A stretch of DNA of 64,000 nt from GCA-003244245 sp963823755 (lineage in GTDB: Bacteria > Actinomycetota > Actinomycetes > Mycobacteriales > Pseudonocardiaceae), in NCBI GenBank assembly GCA_963823755.1, contig CAWGMP010000011.1, positions 147,479-211,478 on the forward strand, read 5' to 3'. Below, one piece after another: positions 8,008 through 16,147 of the stretch. Within the stretch, counting starts at the first letter, position 1, and every line of letters starts with the position of its first letter. The translations under genes and the position numbers were made by a program. The notes beneath the pieces are model-generated. The model was not told where the DNA came from. It saw only the letters and a program-made list of their open reading frames with translations, and made no database searches.

Positions 8008-9207
8008 TCAGGTGTGGTCGAGGCGGGGGAATAGGACTTCGCGGGTCAGCAGTAGCAGGGCTGCGGCGACCGGGATGGCGACTAAGGCGCCCACGATGCC
8101 CAGTAGGGCACCGCCCAGCAGGACTGCCACGACGGTCACCAGGGCCGGTACTTGGACCGCCCGGCCGATGATCCGGGGGACCAGCAGGTAGTCCTCGGCC
8201 AACCGGTAGGCCAGGAAGAACCCGATGGTGGCGAGACAGACGGGCAGCGATGTGCTCAGTGCGACCAGGCATACCAGCACACCCGCGATGGTGGAGCCGA
8301 TCACCGGGACCAGGTCCAGAATCGCCACGAAGATGCTCAACAGCAGCGCATAAGGTACCCCCACGATCACCAGGAAGCCGAAGGTGAGGACCCCGGCGAT
8401 CAGCGAGATCAGCAGGTTGCCCAGCACGTACCCCCCGACTTTGGCGAAGATCTCATCACCGAGCAGGATCGCCCGGGGGCGACGGGAATACGGCACCAGC
8501 CGGTAGAGGGTTGCGCGGATGCGCGGCAGGTCGACCAGAAAATACACCGTGAGCACAACGAGGATCAGGAAACTGGACAGAGCGCTGAACACGACCTGAC
8601 CTGCACCAAGCAGCCCGTTGATCAAGACCGAGGCATCGCCGCTGAGGGTCTGCTGCAGCCGTTGCTGCAGATGCAAGCGCTCGTTGAGCTGACCCAGCAT
8701 CGAATTGTGACTTTGCAACCGGGAGAACATGGTCGGGGCTTGTGTGACGAACAGGGTTGCCTGCCGTCCCAATGGGGGGATGGCCGCAGCCAAGAAACCA
8801 CCCCCCGCTGCCAGGCCCGCCATCAGTACGGTGATCACCGCCGCCCAGCGCGGGAACCTGGGCCGAGCCAGCACCGCCACGGCAGGTTCCAGGCCGATCG
8901 CGAGGAACAGCGCCAGGCCGGTCAGTACCAGTACATCGCGAACCGTGATGATCATTTCGACCACGCCCACGGTGACTGCGACTCCAGCGGCACCGCTCAT
9001 CCCGATGAAAAACGGTGACCGGCGGTTGAGTGGTTTGCCAGGCTGCCCTAGGGCGTACTGCGCGGTGTTGAGCTGGGCGGCGGCCGTCTCTGGATCTTCA
9101 GCTTCGGGATCCGATTCGGCGACCAGAGCCTGGTCGCTCTCCCCCCGGCTTAAGCCGCTGGTCCCGTTCTTATGCCTTGCATCGTCCTCGTCGTGCGCTG
9201 TTACCAC
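8008..9207 (-). CDS. AI-2E family (DUF20/UPF0118) membrane transporter
   Basis: A 399-residue integral membrane protein with a charged, hydrophilic ~65-residue N-terminus and about eight membrane segments. The family core is recognisable: paired N-terminal helices (DVLVLTGLALFLAIGLEPAV), a central amphipathic stretch with leucine/glutamine heptads, FSALSSFLILVVLTVYFLVD, and the C-terminal glycine-rich pairs GSTIAGVLVCLVAL and LLGIVGALVAIPVAAALLL. Members move small solutes or ions; export of autoinducer-2 is shown only for some and is not implied here. Translation starts at GTG 9205-9207 behind AAGGCAAGGG. Confidence 0.85.
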   Translation of the reverse strand: MVTAHDEDDARHKNGTSGLSRGESDQALVAESDPEAEDPETAAAQLNTAQYALGQPGKPLNRRSPFFIGMSGAAGVAVTVGVVEMIITVRDVLVLTGLALFLAIGLEPAVAVLARPRFPRWAAVITVLMAGLAAGGGFLAAAIPPLGRQATLFVTQAPTMFSRLQSHNSMLGQLNERLHLQQRLQQTLSGDASVLINGLLGAGQVVFSALSSFLILVVLTVYFLVDLPRIRATLYRLVPYSRRPRAILLGDEIFAKVGGYVLGNLLISLIAGVLTFGFLVIVGVPYALLLSIFVAILDLVPVIGSTIAGVLVCLVALSTSLPVCLATIGFFLAYRLAEDYLLVPRIIGRAVQVPALVTVVAVLLGGALLGIVGALVAIPVAAALLLLTREVLFPRLDHT

Positions 9208-9344
9208 CGTTTGCCCTTGCCTTCATGGCGCAGCAGCGGGGTCACGTTGGCCGTCATGGTAATCGCGGCTGGTCTACCGGCAACGCCATCACATACGCGC
9301 GCTGAGGTCATCGTTCCTCCTATGCTGTCGCCCCTCGTGACGCG

Positions 9345-9387
9345 CCGGCGGGCGCTCTCCCGTGTCGGACGGGAGAGCGCCCGCCGG
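9345..9387 (-). terminator. 18-bp perfect hairpin ending the collagen-like operon
   Basis: Arms at 9345-9362 and 9370-9387 (CCGGCGGGCGCTCTCCCG and its complement) enclose a 7-nt loop, 17 bp beyond the stop codon of the collagen-like gene. A very stable intrinsic terminator lacking a marked T-run. Confidence 0.8.
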
Positions 9388-9403
9388 AAGGACAATGAGT
9401 GGA

Positions 9404-10009
9404 TCAGTGTCTGTTCACGTCCCGGGCGCTGGTGCTCGCAGCCCCGATCATGTTCGCCCAGGCCTTCTGCTGTAATTTGATCATGCTGTCGCACATCGAG
9501 GCGAAGACCTGGACCGGGGTGAACATCATCGCGAGGCCGGATTCGACGACGGCCGCGGTCTTCGACGTCAGCGGCTTGGCCCAGTCCCTCATCTGCTGCG
9601 ACTGGCTGCCTGGCTCGGGAGCCCAGCCCTGCGGCCCCGGCGATCCCTGAGGTCCGGGCTCGCCTTGCGGTCCGGGAGGACCAGCCGGTCCCTGCTCGCC
9701 TCGTGGCCCCTGCTCGCCGGTCGGGCCCTTCTCGCCCCGGGGTCCGGGCTCGCCCTGCGGTCCCGGCTCACCCGGCTCTCCCTGTGGGCCCTGCTCTCCC
9801 CGCGGACCCTGCCTGCCCTGTGGTCCCGGCTCGCCCTGCGGGCCTTGTTCTCCTCGCGGGCCAGGCTCGCCCTGTGGTCCCGGCTCGCCTCGCGGGCCCT
9901 GTTCTCCCTGCGGACCGTGTTCTCCCTGCGGACCGTGCTTATCGACCGGCGGGCGGTCAGCGGTGGTGGGTCGAGTTGTCGAGGACGGCCGGTTAGTTGC
10001 CTGTGCCAT
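9404..10009 (-). CDS. Collagen-like protein with uninterrupted Gly-X-Y repeats and a helical tail
   Basis: The 201-residue product has a short polar N-terminus, about 35 consecutive Gly-X-Y triplets (residues 26-130, mainly GPQ, GEP, GPR, GEQ) and a 70-residue non-collagenous tail (MRDWAKPLTSKTAAVVESGL and onward). Bacterial Gly-X-Y tracts form triple helices, and the tail would be the trimerisation or docking domain. It lacks a signal peptide, sortase motif or membrane anchor; its amphipathic alanine-rich tail loosely recalls phasins, but this is a guess. AAGGAG lies 4 nt before the ATG and overlaps the stop of the upstream 35-residue membrane ORF, so the two are translationally linked. Confidence 0.85.
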   Translation of the reverse strand: MAQATNRPSSTTRPTTADRPPVDKHGPQGEHGPQGEQGPRGEPGPQGEPGPRGEQGPQGEPGPQGRQGPRGEQGPQGEPGEPGPQGEPGPRGEKGPTGEQGPRGEQGPAGPPGPQGEPGPQGSPGPQGWAPEPGSQSQQMRDWAKPLTSKTAAVVESGLAMMFTPVQVFASMCDSMIKLQQKAWANMIGAASTSARDVNRH

Positions 10010-10017
10010 TGCGCTCC

Positions 10018-10125
10018 TTATCGAAGAATGAGGTTCAGCAACACCGTCAGGATGACGGAGGCAAGTATCGAGAAGAGAATCATGGCAAAACAGCCGAGGC
10101 TACCGCCGAGGGGACGGATCTTCAT
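10018..10125 (-). CDS. 35-residue single-pass membrane peptide
   Basis: A short ORF starting MKIRPLGGSLGCFAMILFSI continues as a hydrophobic helix (about residues 12-34) and ends in Arg before TAA. A basic N-terminus with Lys and Arg predicts an N-in membrane peptide. Its stop codon lies within GATAAGGAG, the ribosome-binding site of the collagen-like gene, so the pair is probably co-transcribed and coupled. No family is recognised. Its consistent position and coding character make it likely genuine; it may anchor or regulate the collagen-like protein. Confidence 0.65.
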   Translation of the reverse strand: MKIRPLGGSLGCFAMILFSILASVILTVLLNLILR

Positions 10126-10236
10126 GTCTGTCACCTCGGCCGATTGGCGGTCTTCAGTGTGAGGTTCACGACTACTGTACTGGTCTGACCAGCCTCCGCC
10201 GCCAGACCAGCGCGGGTCGCAGCGGATCGCGTGGTG

Positions 10237-10545
10237 TCAGCAGGGATGCCAGCGGACCGGGCCTGCGCGGATGTCGGGTACGGCGCGGTGGCGGAGTTGC
10301 GGCGGTGATGCGGGGTGCTGGTCAGGGACGGGTCGTCGGCTCCGGTCGTAGGCGGCTCGGCGGGCGGGGTCGCGCAGGATGGCGTAGGCGGCCGCAGCGT
10401 CAGTGAGCCTGGCGGGGTCGGGTTCGGGATGGAGATCGGGATGGTTGGCGCGGACCAGGCGCCGGTAAGCGGCGCCGATCTGGGCCAGCGAGGCATCGGG
10501 GGCCACGCCCAAGACTGCATACAGGTCGTGCTCGTCATGTGGCAT
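10237..10545 (-). CDS. J-domain (DnaJ-like) protein
   Basis: A 102-residue protein whose first 65 residues are a J domain: DLYAVLGVAPDASLAQIGAA, the HPD signature (RANHPDLHPE) that stimulates Hsp70 ATPase, and AYAILRDPARRAAYDRSRR. The remainder is a short Pro/His/Arg-rich tail with no zinc finger or C-terminal substrate-binding domain, so it is a type III co-chaperone. The frame is open upstream, but the ATG at 10545 directly precedes the domain. It lies downstream of hsp20 on the same strand, separated by a strong hairpin. Confidence 0.75.
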   Translation of the reverse strand: MPHDEHDLYAVLGVAPDASLAQIGAAYRRLVRANHPDLHPEPDPARLTDAAAAYAILRDPARRAAYDRSRRPVPDQHPASPPQLRHRAVPDIRAGPVRWHPC

Positions 10546-10670
10546 CGCGGCTGTCCGTCTCGGACGAAGGGTCTCGCGGACCAGTGGCCTGCGCTCCATG
10601 CGAATCGTCAGCCCGGGGGCGCCCAGTGGAGTGGTTATCAGGGTGCCCCCGGGTCGACAAAGGACTGACG

Positions 10671-10716
10671 CGAAGATTCCGGTCCCCCGGCTGTCCCCGG
10701 GGGACCGGAATCTTCG
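10671..10716 (-). terminator. 20-bp perfect hairpin downstream of hsp20
   Basis: CGAAGATTCCGGTCCCCCGG (10671-10690) is exactly complementary to 10697-10716 with a 6-nt loop. It follows the hsp20 stop by 70 bp and should insulate it from the J-domain gene. Confidence 0.8.
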
Positions 10717-10785
10717 AGCGCCATGGCGAGCCCTCAAGAGGGCTCTACGTTGCTGACCTGCAATCGGCGATTGCGGCGGATCAGC

Positions 10786-11217
10786 TCAGACGTTGATTTC
10801 TTTTGGCGTGTTGCCTCCGGTGACCTCGATCTTGCGGGGCTTGGCTTTCTCGGCGATGGGGATTCGCAGGGTCAGCACTCCGACCTCGTAAGTAGCCTCG
10901 ACGCGGTCGGCGTCGAGGGTGTCGCCGAGGAACAACTGCCTGCTGAACACTCCGCGGGGCCGCTCGGCGACCTGCAACTCGACGTCCTCGCCATAAGCGG
11001 GGACACGCTCGGCTTTGACGGTGAGCACGTTGTGCTCGACGTTGAGATCAATCGAGGACGGATCCACCCCGGGTAGGTCGAAGTGCACGACGAACTGTTC
11101 CCCGTGGCGGTAGGCGTCCATGGGCATCACTGCTGGGCGCGACCAGGTGCCGTTCTGGCCGAAAAGCTGCTGGGTGACCCGGTCCAGCTCCCGGAACGGG
11201 TCGGTACGCATCAGCAT
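10786..11217 (-). CDS. hsp20: Small heat shock protein, Hsp20/alpha-crystallin family
   Basis: The 143-residue product contains the alpha-crystallin domain from about residue 30: MPMDAYRHGEQFVVHFDLPG, VDPSSIDLNVEHNVLTVKAE, and the C-terminal signature GVLTLRIPIAEKAKPRKIEV with its IPI oligomerisation motif. It is an ATP-independent holdase that forms cytoplasmic oligomers. The ATG at 11217 is chosen because AAGGAGAG lies 7 nt upstream; the frame is open further but without such a site. A HAIR-like element lies 120 bp upstream and an HspR-like gene is divergent, indicating heat-shock control. Confidence 0.9.
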   Translation of the reverse strand: MLMRTDPFRELDRVTQQLFGQNGTWSRPAVMPMDAYRHGEQFVVHFDLPGVDPSSIDLNVEHNVLTVKAERVPAYGEDVELQVAERPRGVFSRQLFLGDTLDADRVEATYEVGVLTLRIPIAEKAKPRKIEVTGGNTPKEINV

Positions 11218-11800
11218 CGAGGGTCTCTCCTTCCTGGGCGTCGTCATGACGCGTATCGGCACATGCCACTGTAGTGGTGCTTCGATGCTACTGTCAACGA
11301 TCGTAGATGTATAGGTGTGTCTTCTGGCTGATATTTGTTGACATCAGCGCACTCAAGCCTTATCTGAAGTTCACATGAAGATGCTGCTCAACGCGATCGA
11401 GACCGAGTGTCAGAGGTCGTCAGCACCGCCCGGCTTCTAGTCTGAAGTGTCGCAAGCCTACGGCGATCGAGGGGCCTGCACGGCAGTCGAAGCTGGACAA
11501 CATGCATCCGTCTACTGTAAAGTCTACCGTGCTACAGCACGATGTTGTTTCCTTCGCAAGGAGGTGATGGCTGCGGACTGTGACACTGATGGCTACGGTG
11601 CGTTGCGCTCCCGCACCGCGATCAGTTCGGGTTGGCGGTTAACCGGATAGCGCGGGGATACCCGTGTGGTCACTGCCGCCCACAAGGAGCGTGTGCCCCG
11701 TCCTGGCCGGTGATGCCGGTGACGGGCACTGACCCAGTCAACCTGCGCCCTGGTCGCCGCGAACAGGTACGGCGACCAGGGCCCTTTTCGCGAGGATCGG
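11218..11800. other. Divergent intergenic region of hsp20 and hspR-like gene
   Basis: The 580-bp region holds the HAIR-like element and the AT-rich stretch 11290-11400, where promoters are likely. A 27-codon ORF preceded by AAGGAGG (ATG at about 11567) is present, but it has no recognisable sequence and may be chance. Confidence 0.4.
11337..11357. promoter_or_regulatory. Degenerate HAIR-like HspR operator between hsp20 and hspR-like gene
   Basis: GTTGACA-N7-ACTCAAG is read here. The right half equals the ACTCAAG half of the HAIR consensus (CTTGAGT-N7-ACTCAAG); the left half keeps 4 of 7 positions. Spacing of 7 is exact. Location upstream of hsp20 and near a divergent HspR-like gene supports the assignment. 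Confidence 0.45.
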
Positions 11801-12130
11801 GTGACACAACCGCAGGGCATGCACAACAAGCTCGATGACCAGGATTACCCCGCCTACACCATGGGCCTGGCTGCGGAGCTACTGGGGGTACAACCGGCCT
11901 TTCTGCGCAGCCTCGACGCGGCGGGGCTCTTGACTCCGGGTCGGTCGGCCGGTGGGCAACGTCGCTACAGCCGCGCCGATCTTGCTCTAGCCATCCGGGT
12001 ACGCGAACTGCTGGATCAGAACATGCCACTGGCCGCTGCCACTCGCATCGTCAGCCTCGAACACCAACTCGCCGCAGCCCACCAGCGCATCGCCCACCTC
12101 GAGGGGACCATCGGCCAGTCCACCGGCTGA
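11801..12130 (+). CDS. HspR-like MerR-family transcriptional regulator
   Basis: A 109-residue regulator with a MerR winged-helix domain: YTMGLAAELLGVQPAFLRSL (helix-turn-helix), GLLTPGRSAGGQRRYSRADL (wing) and a C-terminal coiled coil (IVSLEHQLAAAHQRIAHLEG) for dimerisation. The arrangement and length are those of HspR, the repressor of actinobacterial heat-shock genes acting with DnaK at HAIR sites. The GTG at 11801 has GAGGA just upstream; an ATG at 11819 lacks one. It is divergent from hsp20, which it probably represses. The exact symbol is withheld because the dnaK operon is not here. Confidence 0.78.
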   Translation: MTQPQGMHNKLDDQDYPAYTMGLAAELLGVQPAFLRSLDAAGLLTPGRSAGGQRRYSRADLALAIRVRELLDQNMPLAAATRIVSLEHQLAAAHQRIAHLEGTIGQSTG

Positions 12131-12231
12131 CGCTGAGGATTCCCCACCGGGGACCAGCCACCGGCATGCCCACGCGTCCCACGCGCCTGCCGCGCACGCT
12201 GACCGTCCGCCACCTGGCATGATCCGCAGGC

Positions 12232-13371
12232 ATGCTGTCCGCCACCGACATCATGACCCCGTTGTGGCGAGGCGTCGTGGTGTTGCGGATCATTACGGCG
12301 GCCTTCGCGATCGCAGCGATCATCGTGCATCACGACGGCTTCGAACGGCCGGGTCTGGGGTGGGCGGTACTCGCCGGAATCGCGGTCTGGACCGTGCTGA
12401 CGTGCCTCGCCTACAGCTACGATGTCACCCGCCGGATCCACGTGATCGTGGTCGACATGGTGGTGACGCTGACCCTGATGAGTTCCTCGGTGCTGGTGTT
12501 GTCCCCCGAGCAGCTCACCGAGATCACTCACCGCGCCCCGCTGCTCACCTCTGTGTGGTCCTGCGGCCCGGTGGTTGCTGCCGCGGTGCACGCCGGACGG
12601 ATGGCCGGAGCGCTGTTCGGCCTTGCCGTCTCGGTGGTCGATGTCTGGGTGCGCGGGTCGTTCAACACCGACCTCGCGTGCGACGCGATCCTGTTGATCG
12701 GGACCGGTTTCGTGGTCGGGCTAGCGGCCACCGCAGCTCGCCGGGCGACCGAGCAGCTCCGCCGGGCGGCCCGCGCTGAGGCGGCCACTGCTGAACGGGA
12801 AAGATTGGCCCGATCCATCCACGACAGCGTGGTGCAGGTGCTGGCTCGGGTGCGCGCTCGCAGCTACCAGCTGGAGGGCGAAGCCGGCGAGTTGGCCCGG
12901 CTGGCCGGGGAGCAAGAGATCGCACTGCGATCCCTGTTCTCTGCTACCCCGGCGAACGCCACCGGTGAGCAGGACCTGGCTGGTGCAGTGCAGATGTTGG
13001 CCAGTCCCCGGGTCGAGGTCTCGGTGCCGGCCACCGAGGTGCCGTTACCCGCCTGCGACGTCGAGGAGTTGGTCGCGGTGGCCCGTGAGGCGCTGGCCAA
13101 TACCGCCCGGCACGGCGGTCCGGAAGCGAAGTCGTGGGTACTGGTCGAGGACCTCGGTGAGGAGGTAGTGCTCACCATCCGTGACAACGGTCCCGGTGTC
13201 GACAACGGGCAGCTCGCCCACGCTGAGAGCGATGGTCGGATGGGAGTCTCGCGCTCGATCCGCGGCCGGGTGGCCGACCTGGGTGGCACGCTGGTTCTGG
13301 ACACCGGCCCGGGGCGGGGCATCGAATGGGAGGTGCGGTTGGCCCGCATCCGGCACAGCGTGTTGCGGTGA
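12232..13371 (+). CDS. macS: MacS-type sensor histidine kinase
   Basis: A 379-residue membrane kinase. The first ~170 residues hold about five membrane helices beginning LWRGVVVLRIITAAFAIAAI, characteristic of the actinobacterial MacS family. The HisKA_3 segment ERERLARSIHDSVVQVLARV carries the phospho-accepting His at about 197. The ATPase domain has the N box (VAREALANTARHGG), G1 box (IRDNGPGVD) and G2 box (GRMGVSRSIRGRV). Its stop overlaps the GTG of the response regulator by 4 nt, so they form one coupled operon. MacRS of Streptomyces affects development and antibiotic production; the same role here is inference. Confidence 0.85.
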   Translation: MLSATDIMTPLWRGVVVLRIITAAFAIAAIIVHHDGFERPGLGWAVLAGIAVWTVLTCLAYSYDVTRRIHVIVVDMVVTLTLMSSSVLVLSPEQLTEITHRAPLLTSVWSCGPVVAAAVHAGRMAGALFGLAVSVVDVWVRGSFNTDLACDAILLIGTGFVVGLAATAARRATEQLRRAARAEAATAERERLARSIHDSVVQVLARVRARSYQLEGEAGELARLAGEQEIALRSLFSATPANATGEQDLAGAVQMLASPRVEVSVPATEVPLPACDVEELVAVAREALANTARHGGPEAKSWVLVEDLGEEVVLTIRDNGPGVDNGQLAHAESDGRMGVSRSIRGRVADLGGTLVLDTGPGRGIEWEVRLARIRHSVLR

Positions 13372-14027
13372 CGGCCGCGGCCGAGATTCGGGTCATGGTG
13401 GTCGACGACCACCCGATCTGGCGTGCTGGAGTGGCCCGCGACCTCAGCGAGCGAGGTTTCGAGGTGGTCGCCACCGCGGCTGACGGTGCGGCCGCGCTGC
13501 GCATCGTGCCCGCTGCCAGCCCGGATGTGGTCCTGATGGACCTGCAGTTCGCCTCTGGTGGCCCGTCCGGTGCCGACACCACCCGGCGCATCATCGACAC
13601 CTGGCCCGGCATCCGGGTTCTGGTGCTGTCCGCCTCCGGCGAGCACACCGACGTGCTGGCGGCGGTGCAGGCAGGCGCCTCGGGCTACCTGGTGAAATCC
13701 GCCTCGGTGGAGGAGTTGGTCAACGCCGTGCGCCGCACTGCTGCGGGGGACGCGGTGTTCACCGCGGGCCTGGCTGGTCTCGTGCTGGGCGAGTACCGCC
13801 GGATGGCGTCGGGCCCACGGGCCGACGTGCCGCGGCTCACCGAGCGCGAGACCGAAGTGTTGCGGCAGGTGGCCACCGGGCGCACCGCCCGGCAGATCGC
13901 TGACGCGCTGGTGATCAGCCACCGAACTGTGGAGAACCACGTGCAGTCGACGTTGCGCAAGCTGCAGCTGCACAACCGGGTGGAGCTGGCTCGCTACGCG
14001 ATCGAGCACGGCCTCGCCGTCCAGTAG
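13368..14027 (+). CDS. macR: NarL/FixJ-type response regulator (MacR)
   Basis: A 219-residue response regulator. The receiver has acidic pair DD (VMVVDDHPIWRAG), phospho-acceptor Asp at about 56 (VVLMDLQFA), and K in GYLVKSASVEEL. The C-terminal LuxR-type helix-turn-helix runs from LTERETEVLRQVATGRTARQ to HRTVENHVQSTLRKL. GTG 13368 overlaps the macS stop (GTGA), fixing the start. The frame is open further upstream within macS, but that part has no domain. A 17-bp hairpin lies downstream. Confidence 0.9.
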   Translation: MTAAAEIRVMVVDDHPIWRAGVARDLSERGFEVVATAADGAAALRIVPAASPDVVLMDLQFASGGPSGADTTRRIIDTWPGIRVLVLSASGEHTDVLAAVQAGASGYLVKSASVEELVNAVRRTAAGDAVFTAGLAGLVLGEYRRMASGPRADVPRLTERETEVLRQVATGRTARQIADALVISHRTVENHVQSTLRKLQLHNRVELARYAIEHGLAVQ

Positions 14028-14479
14028 GTGGGGACATCCGCTGCGGCCGGGCTGCGTGTCAGGGTTGCCTGACGAGTGGTTTCACCGCGCTGGTGGGAAC
14101 AGTATTCTGACTAGTGGCAACCTGTCACTTGCTCACACGGTCGAGTAACGGCCGTGTCTGGGGGAGGGACCGCCGACCGGGTGCCAGGGGGGCGGGGTGG
14201 CACCCGGTCGGCGGCCTTACGCCAGCGGCCGGGGGGAGTTGCCGCTAGCGCAATCGGCGCTCCGGGCATCGTGCCGATGCCCAGCAGCCGTTCGGTCCGG
14301 CTGACGACATGTGGAACCGGGTCCTGCGGCTGGTTCACCGATCAGGGTCAGTGTGCGTGATGCGCCTGCCTGCTGACAACCACCGTTTCAGCACGACCGC
14401 CACCCAGGAGCGTGTGGCCGTCCCCGGTACGCTGACGCACCCAGAGTAACGGGTGTACTCGCAGGGACGGTGGGTTAAC
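14028..14479. other. Intergenic region between macR and the sliding clamp gene
   Basis: 450 bp with the terminator hairpin at 14170-14214 and no credible ORF. The dnaN-like promoter presumably lies between 14330 and 14450. Confidence 0.5.
14170..14214 (+). terminator. 17-bp perfect hairpin after macR
   Basis: CCGCCGACCGGGTGCCA (14170-14186) pairs exactly with 14198-14214 around a G-rich 11-nt loop, about 140 bp past the macR stop. Confidence 0.7.
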
Positions 14480-15622
14480 GTGGAATTCGAGCTTGAGCGG
14501 GACGCGTTCGCCGAGGCCATCGCGTGGACGGCGAAGGGTCTACCGGCCCGCCCGGTCGTTCCGGTGACCGCGGGCGTGGTGCTCGAGGTGACCGCCGGCA
14601 CGATGATCGTCTCGGGTTTCGACTTCGAGGTGCTCAACCGCATCGAGGTCCCTGTCACCGACAAGTCGGTCGGACGGGTACTGGTGTCGGGCCGGCTGCT
14701 GGCCGAGATCGCCCGCGCGCTGCCGCCCAAGGACGTGCGGGTGGTGGTGGAGGGAAACCGGCTGACGATCCGATGCGGCTCGGCTCGGTTCAACCTGCCG
14801 CTGCTGCACATTGAGGACTACCCGGCGGTGCCGGAACTGCCCGCCACCTCAGGCACGGTGCGCGGTGACGTCTTCGCCACCGCCGTCGCGCAGGTCACCG
14901 TGGCGGCCAGCCGGGACGAGACACTACCCATGCTCACGGGGGTGCGCATGGAGATCGGCTCCGAGGCCCTCACCTTGGCTGCCACCGACCGGTACCGCCT
15001 TGCCGAGCGGTACATTCCCTGGACGCCCACCGGGACGGTGCCGTCCACCTCGGTCATCGTTCCGGCGAAGACACTGGCCGATGTCGCCAAGTCGCTCGGT
15101 TCGGCCAGCGAGGTGGTGCTGTCGATGGGCAACGCCGACGATGCCGGTTTCCTGGGTTTCTCCGCTGGCGGTCGCCAGACGTTGACCCGGCTGCTGGACG
15201 GCGAGTTCGTCAAGTTCGCTTCGCTGTGGCCCACTGAGGTCACCACCACCGTAGAGGTGGAGGTTGCCGAGTTCATCGCAGCGCTCAAGCGGGTGTCCCT
15301 GGTCGCCCAGCGGTTCGCACCGGTCCGGCTGGCCTTCTCCGAAGGCACCGCCCAGCTGTCCGCGGAGGCCGAAGACGAGTCCAGCGCCGAAGAGGAACTC
15401 GAGGTCGGTGTCACCGGGGAACCGTTGACCATCGGGTTCAACGCCGGGTATCTGCTTGACGGGCTGGCCGCGGTGACCACCCCGCGGGCGACACTGTCGT
15501 TCACCGAAGCGAGCCGCCCCACCGTCATCACCCCGGTCACCGGCCTGGCTGCAGAGGATGGGGATGAGGCCAGGGACGCTTCTTACCGCTATCTCGTCAT
15601 GTCGATGCGCTTGCGCGGTTAG
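14480..15622 (+). CDS. DNA polymerase III beta subunit (sliding clamp) paralogue
   Basis: A 380-residue protein with the three-domain clamp fold: VEFELERDAFAEAIAWTAKG at the start, AARVTVA-type domain 2 opening (VFATAVAQVTVAASRDETLP, then MLTGVRMEIGSEALTLAATD and RYRLAER) and a domain 3 ending SYRYLVMSMRLRG. The final YRYLVMSMRL replaces the usual YLLMPVRL, the face that forms the protein-binding pocket. A GTG at 14480 gives the normal family start; the 9-codon extension from 14453 is not conserved. No dnaA, recF or gyrB is nearby, so this is probably a second clamp outside the origin region, serving repair or specialised polymerases. Confidence 0.85.
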   Translation: MEFELERDAFAEAIAWTAKGLPARPVVPVTAGVVLEVTAGTMIVSGFDFEVLNRIEVPVTDKSVGRVLVSGRLLAEIARALPPKDVRVVVEGNRLTIRCGSARFNLPLLHIEDYPAVPELPATSGTVRGDVFATAVAQVTVAASRDETLPMLTGVRMEIGSEALTLAATDRYRLAERYIPWTPTGTVPSTSVIVPAKTLADVAKSLGSASEVVLSMGNADDAGFLGFSAGGRQTLTRLLDGEFVKFASLWPTEVTTTVEVEVAEFIAALKRVSLVAQRFAPVRLAFSEGTAQLSAEAEDESSAEEELEVGVTGEPLTIGFNAGYLLDGLAAVTTPRATLSFTEASRPTVITPVTGLAAEDGDEARDASYRYLVMSMRLRG

Positions 15623-15664
15623 TGCCGGCGCTCCACGGTGCCCCAGCCCTCGGGGTCCCACCGC

Positions 15665-16045
15665 TCACTGGGCGGATCGGCGGAAGCGCCAGGACCGCCG
15701 CGCGGTGGCCGGCACCGGCCGGGTCGGCGCCGGTGGAGTCGGCAATGGGGCCTCGGCCCGGCTCTGGCGCCAACCGGCGAGTTGATGGATCGCCTCAGCG
15801 GGGTCGAGCACTGGAATACCGAGCATGCCTGCGGCGCGCGCAGTGGGGTGGTCTGCAGGCACCGTGGAGTCTGCGATCACCACGGAGACCGCGGGTGTGA
15901 GCCGACTGCGAGTTACCGCTCCGTGTGCCTCCATGAGCCGTCGCAGTGCTCCAAGATCGGCGGAACTGCCGAGATACAGCACGTGCAGCGGGTCCCGGGT
16001 GGCCGCATGACGACTCACCGCGTCTCCAGTCTCCCCGACGATCAC
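15665..16045 (-). CDS. Small stand-alone BRCT-like domain protein
   Basis: The 126-residue product contains a BRCT-like fold at about residues 20-90: LHVLYLGSSADLGALRRLME, a glycine after helix 1 (EAHGAVTRSRLTPAVSVVIA), and ARAAGMLGIPVLDPAEAIHQ, where the classic Trp is replaced. The C-terminal 30 residues are Pro/Arg-rich and likely disordered. In actinobacteria such domains are usually joined to an exonuclease or DNA ligase; here no catalytic part is in frame upstream. Start is uncertain between GTG 16045 and GTG 16018, the latter having GGAGA before it. Convergent with the sliding clamp gene. Confidence 0.55.
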   Translation of the reverse strand: MIVGETGDAVSRHAATRDPLHVLYLGSSADLGALRRLMEAHGAVTRSRLTPAVSVVIADSTVPADHPTARAAGMLGIPVLDPAEAIHQLAGWRQSRAEAPLPTPPAPTRPVPATARRSWRFRRSAQ

Positions 16046-16147
16046 TCCGAGTGTATGGATCCCAGCGCGGTATTACCGACTGTGTACGCCTTGCGACGTA
16101 AAGGGACAATACCCCGTCCCGGTCAGCAGGCTCTGCGACCCATGTCA

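Noticed and set aside
8152..9018. Long plus-strand ORF opposite the AI-2E transporter
   Set aside because: Rich in Gln, Asp, His and Arg with no structure; it mirrors hydrophobic codons of the real membrane protein.
9404..10009. Collagen-like repeats as an assembly or tandem-repeat artefact
   Set aside because: The triplets differ in codon and residue order throughout, are flanked by unique sequence and a proper ribosome-binding site and terminator, so the gene is real.
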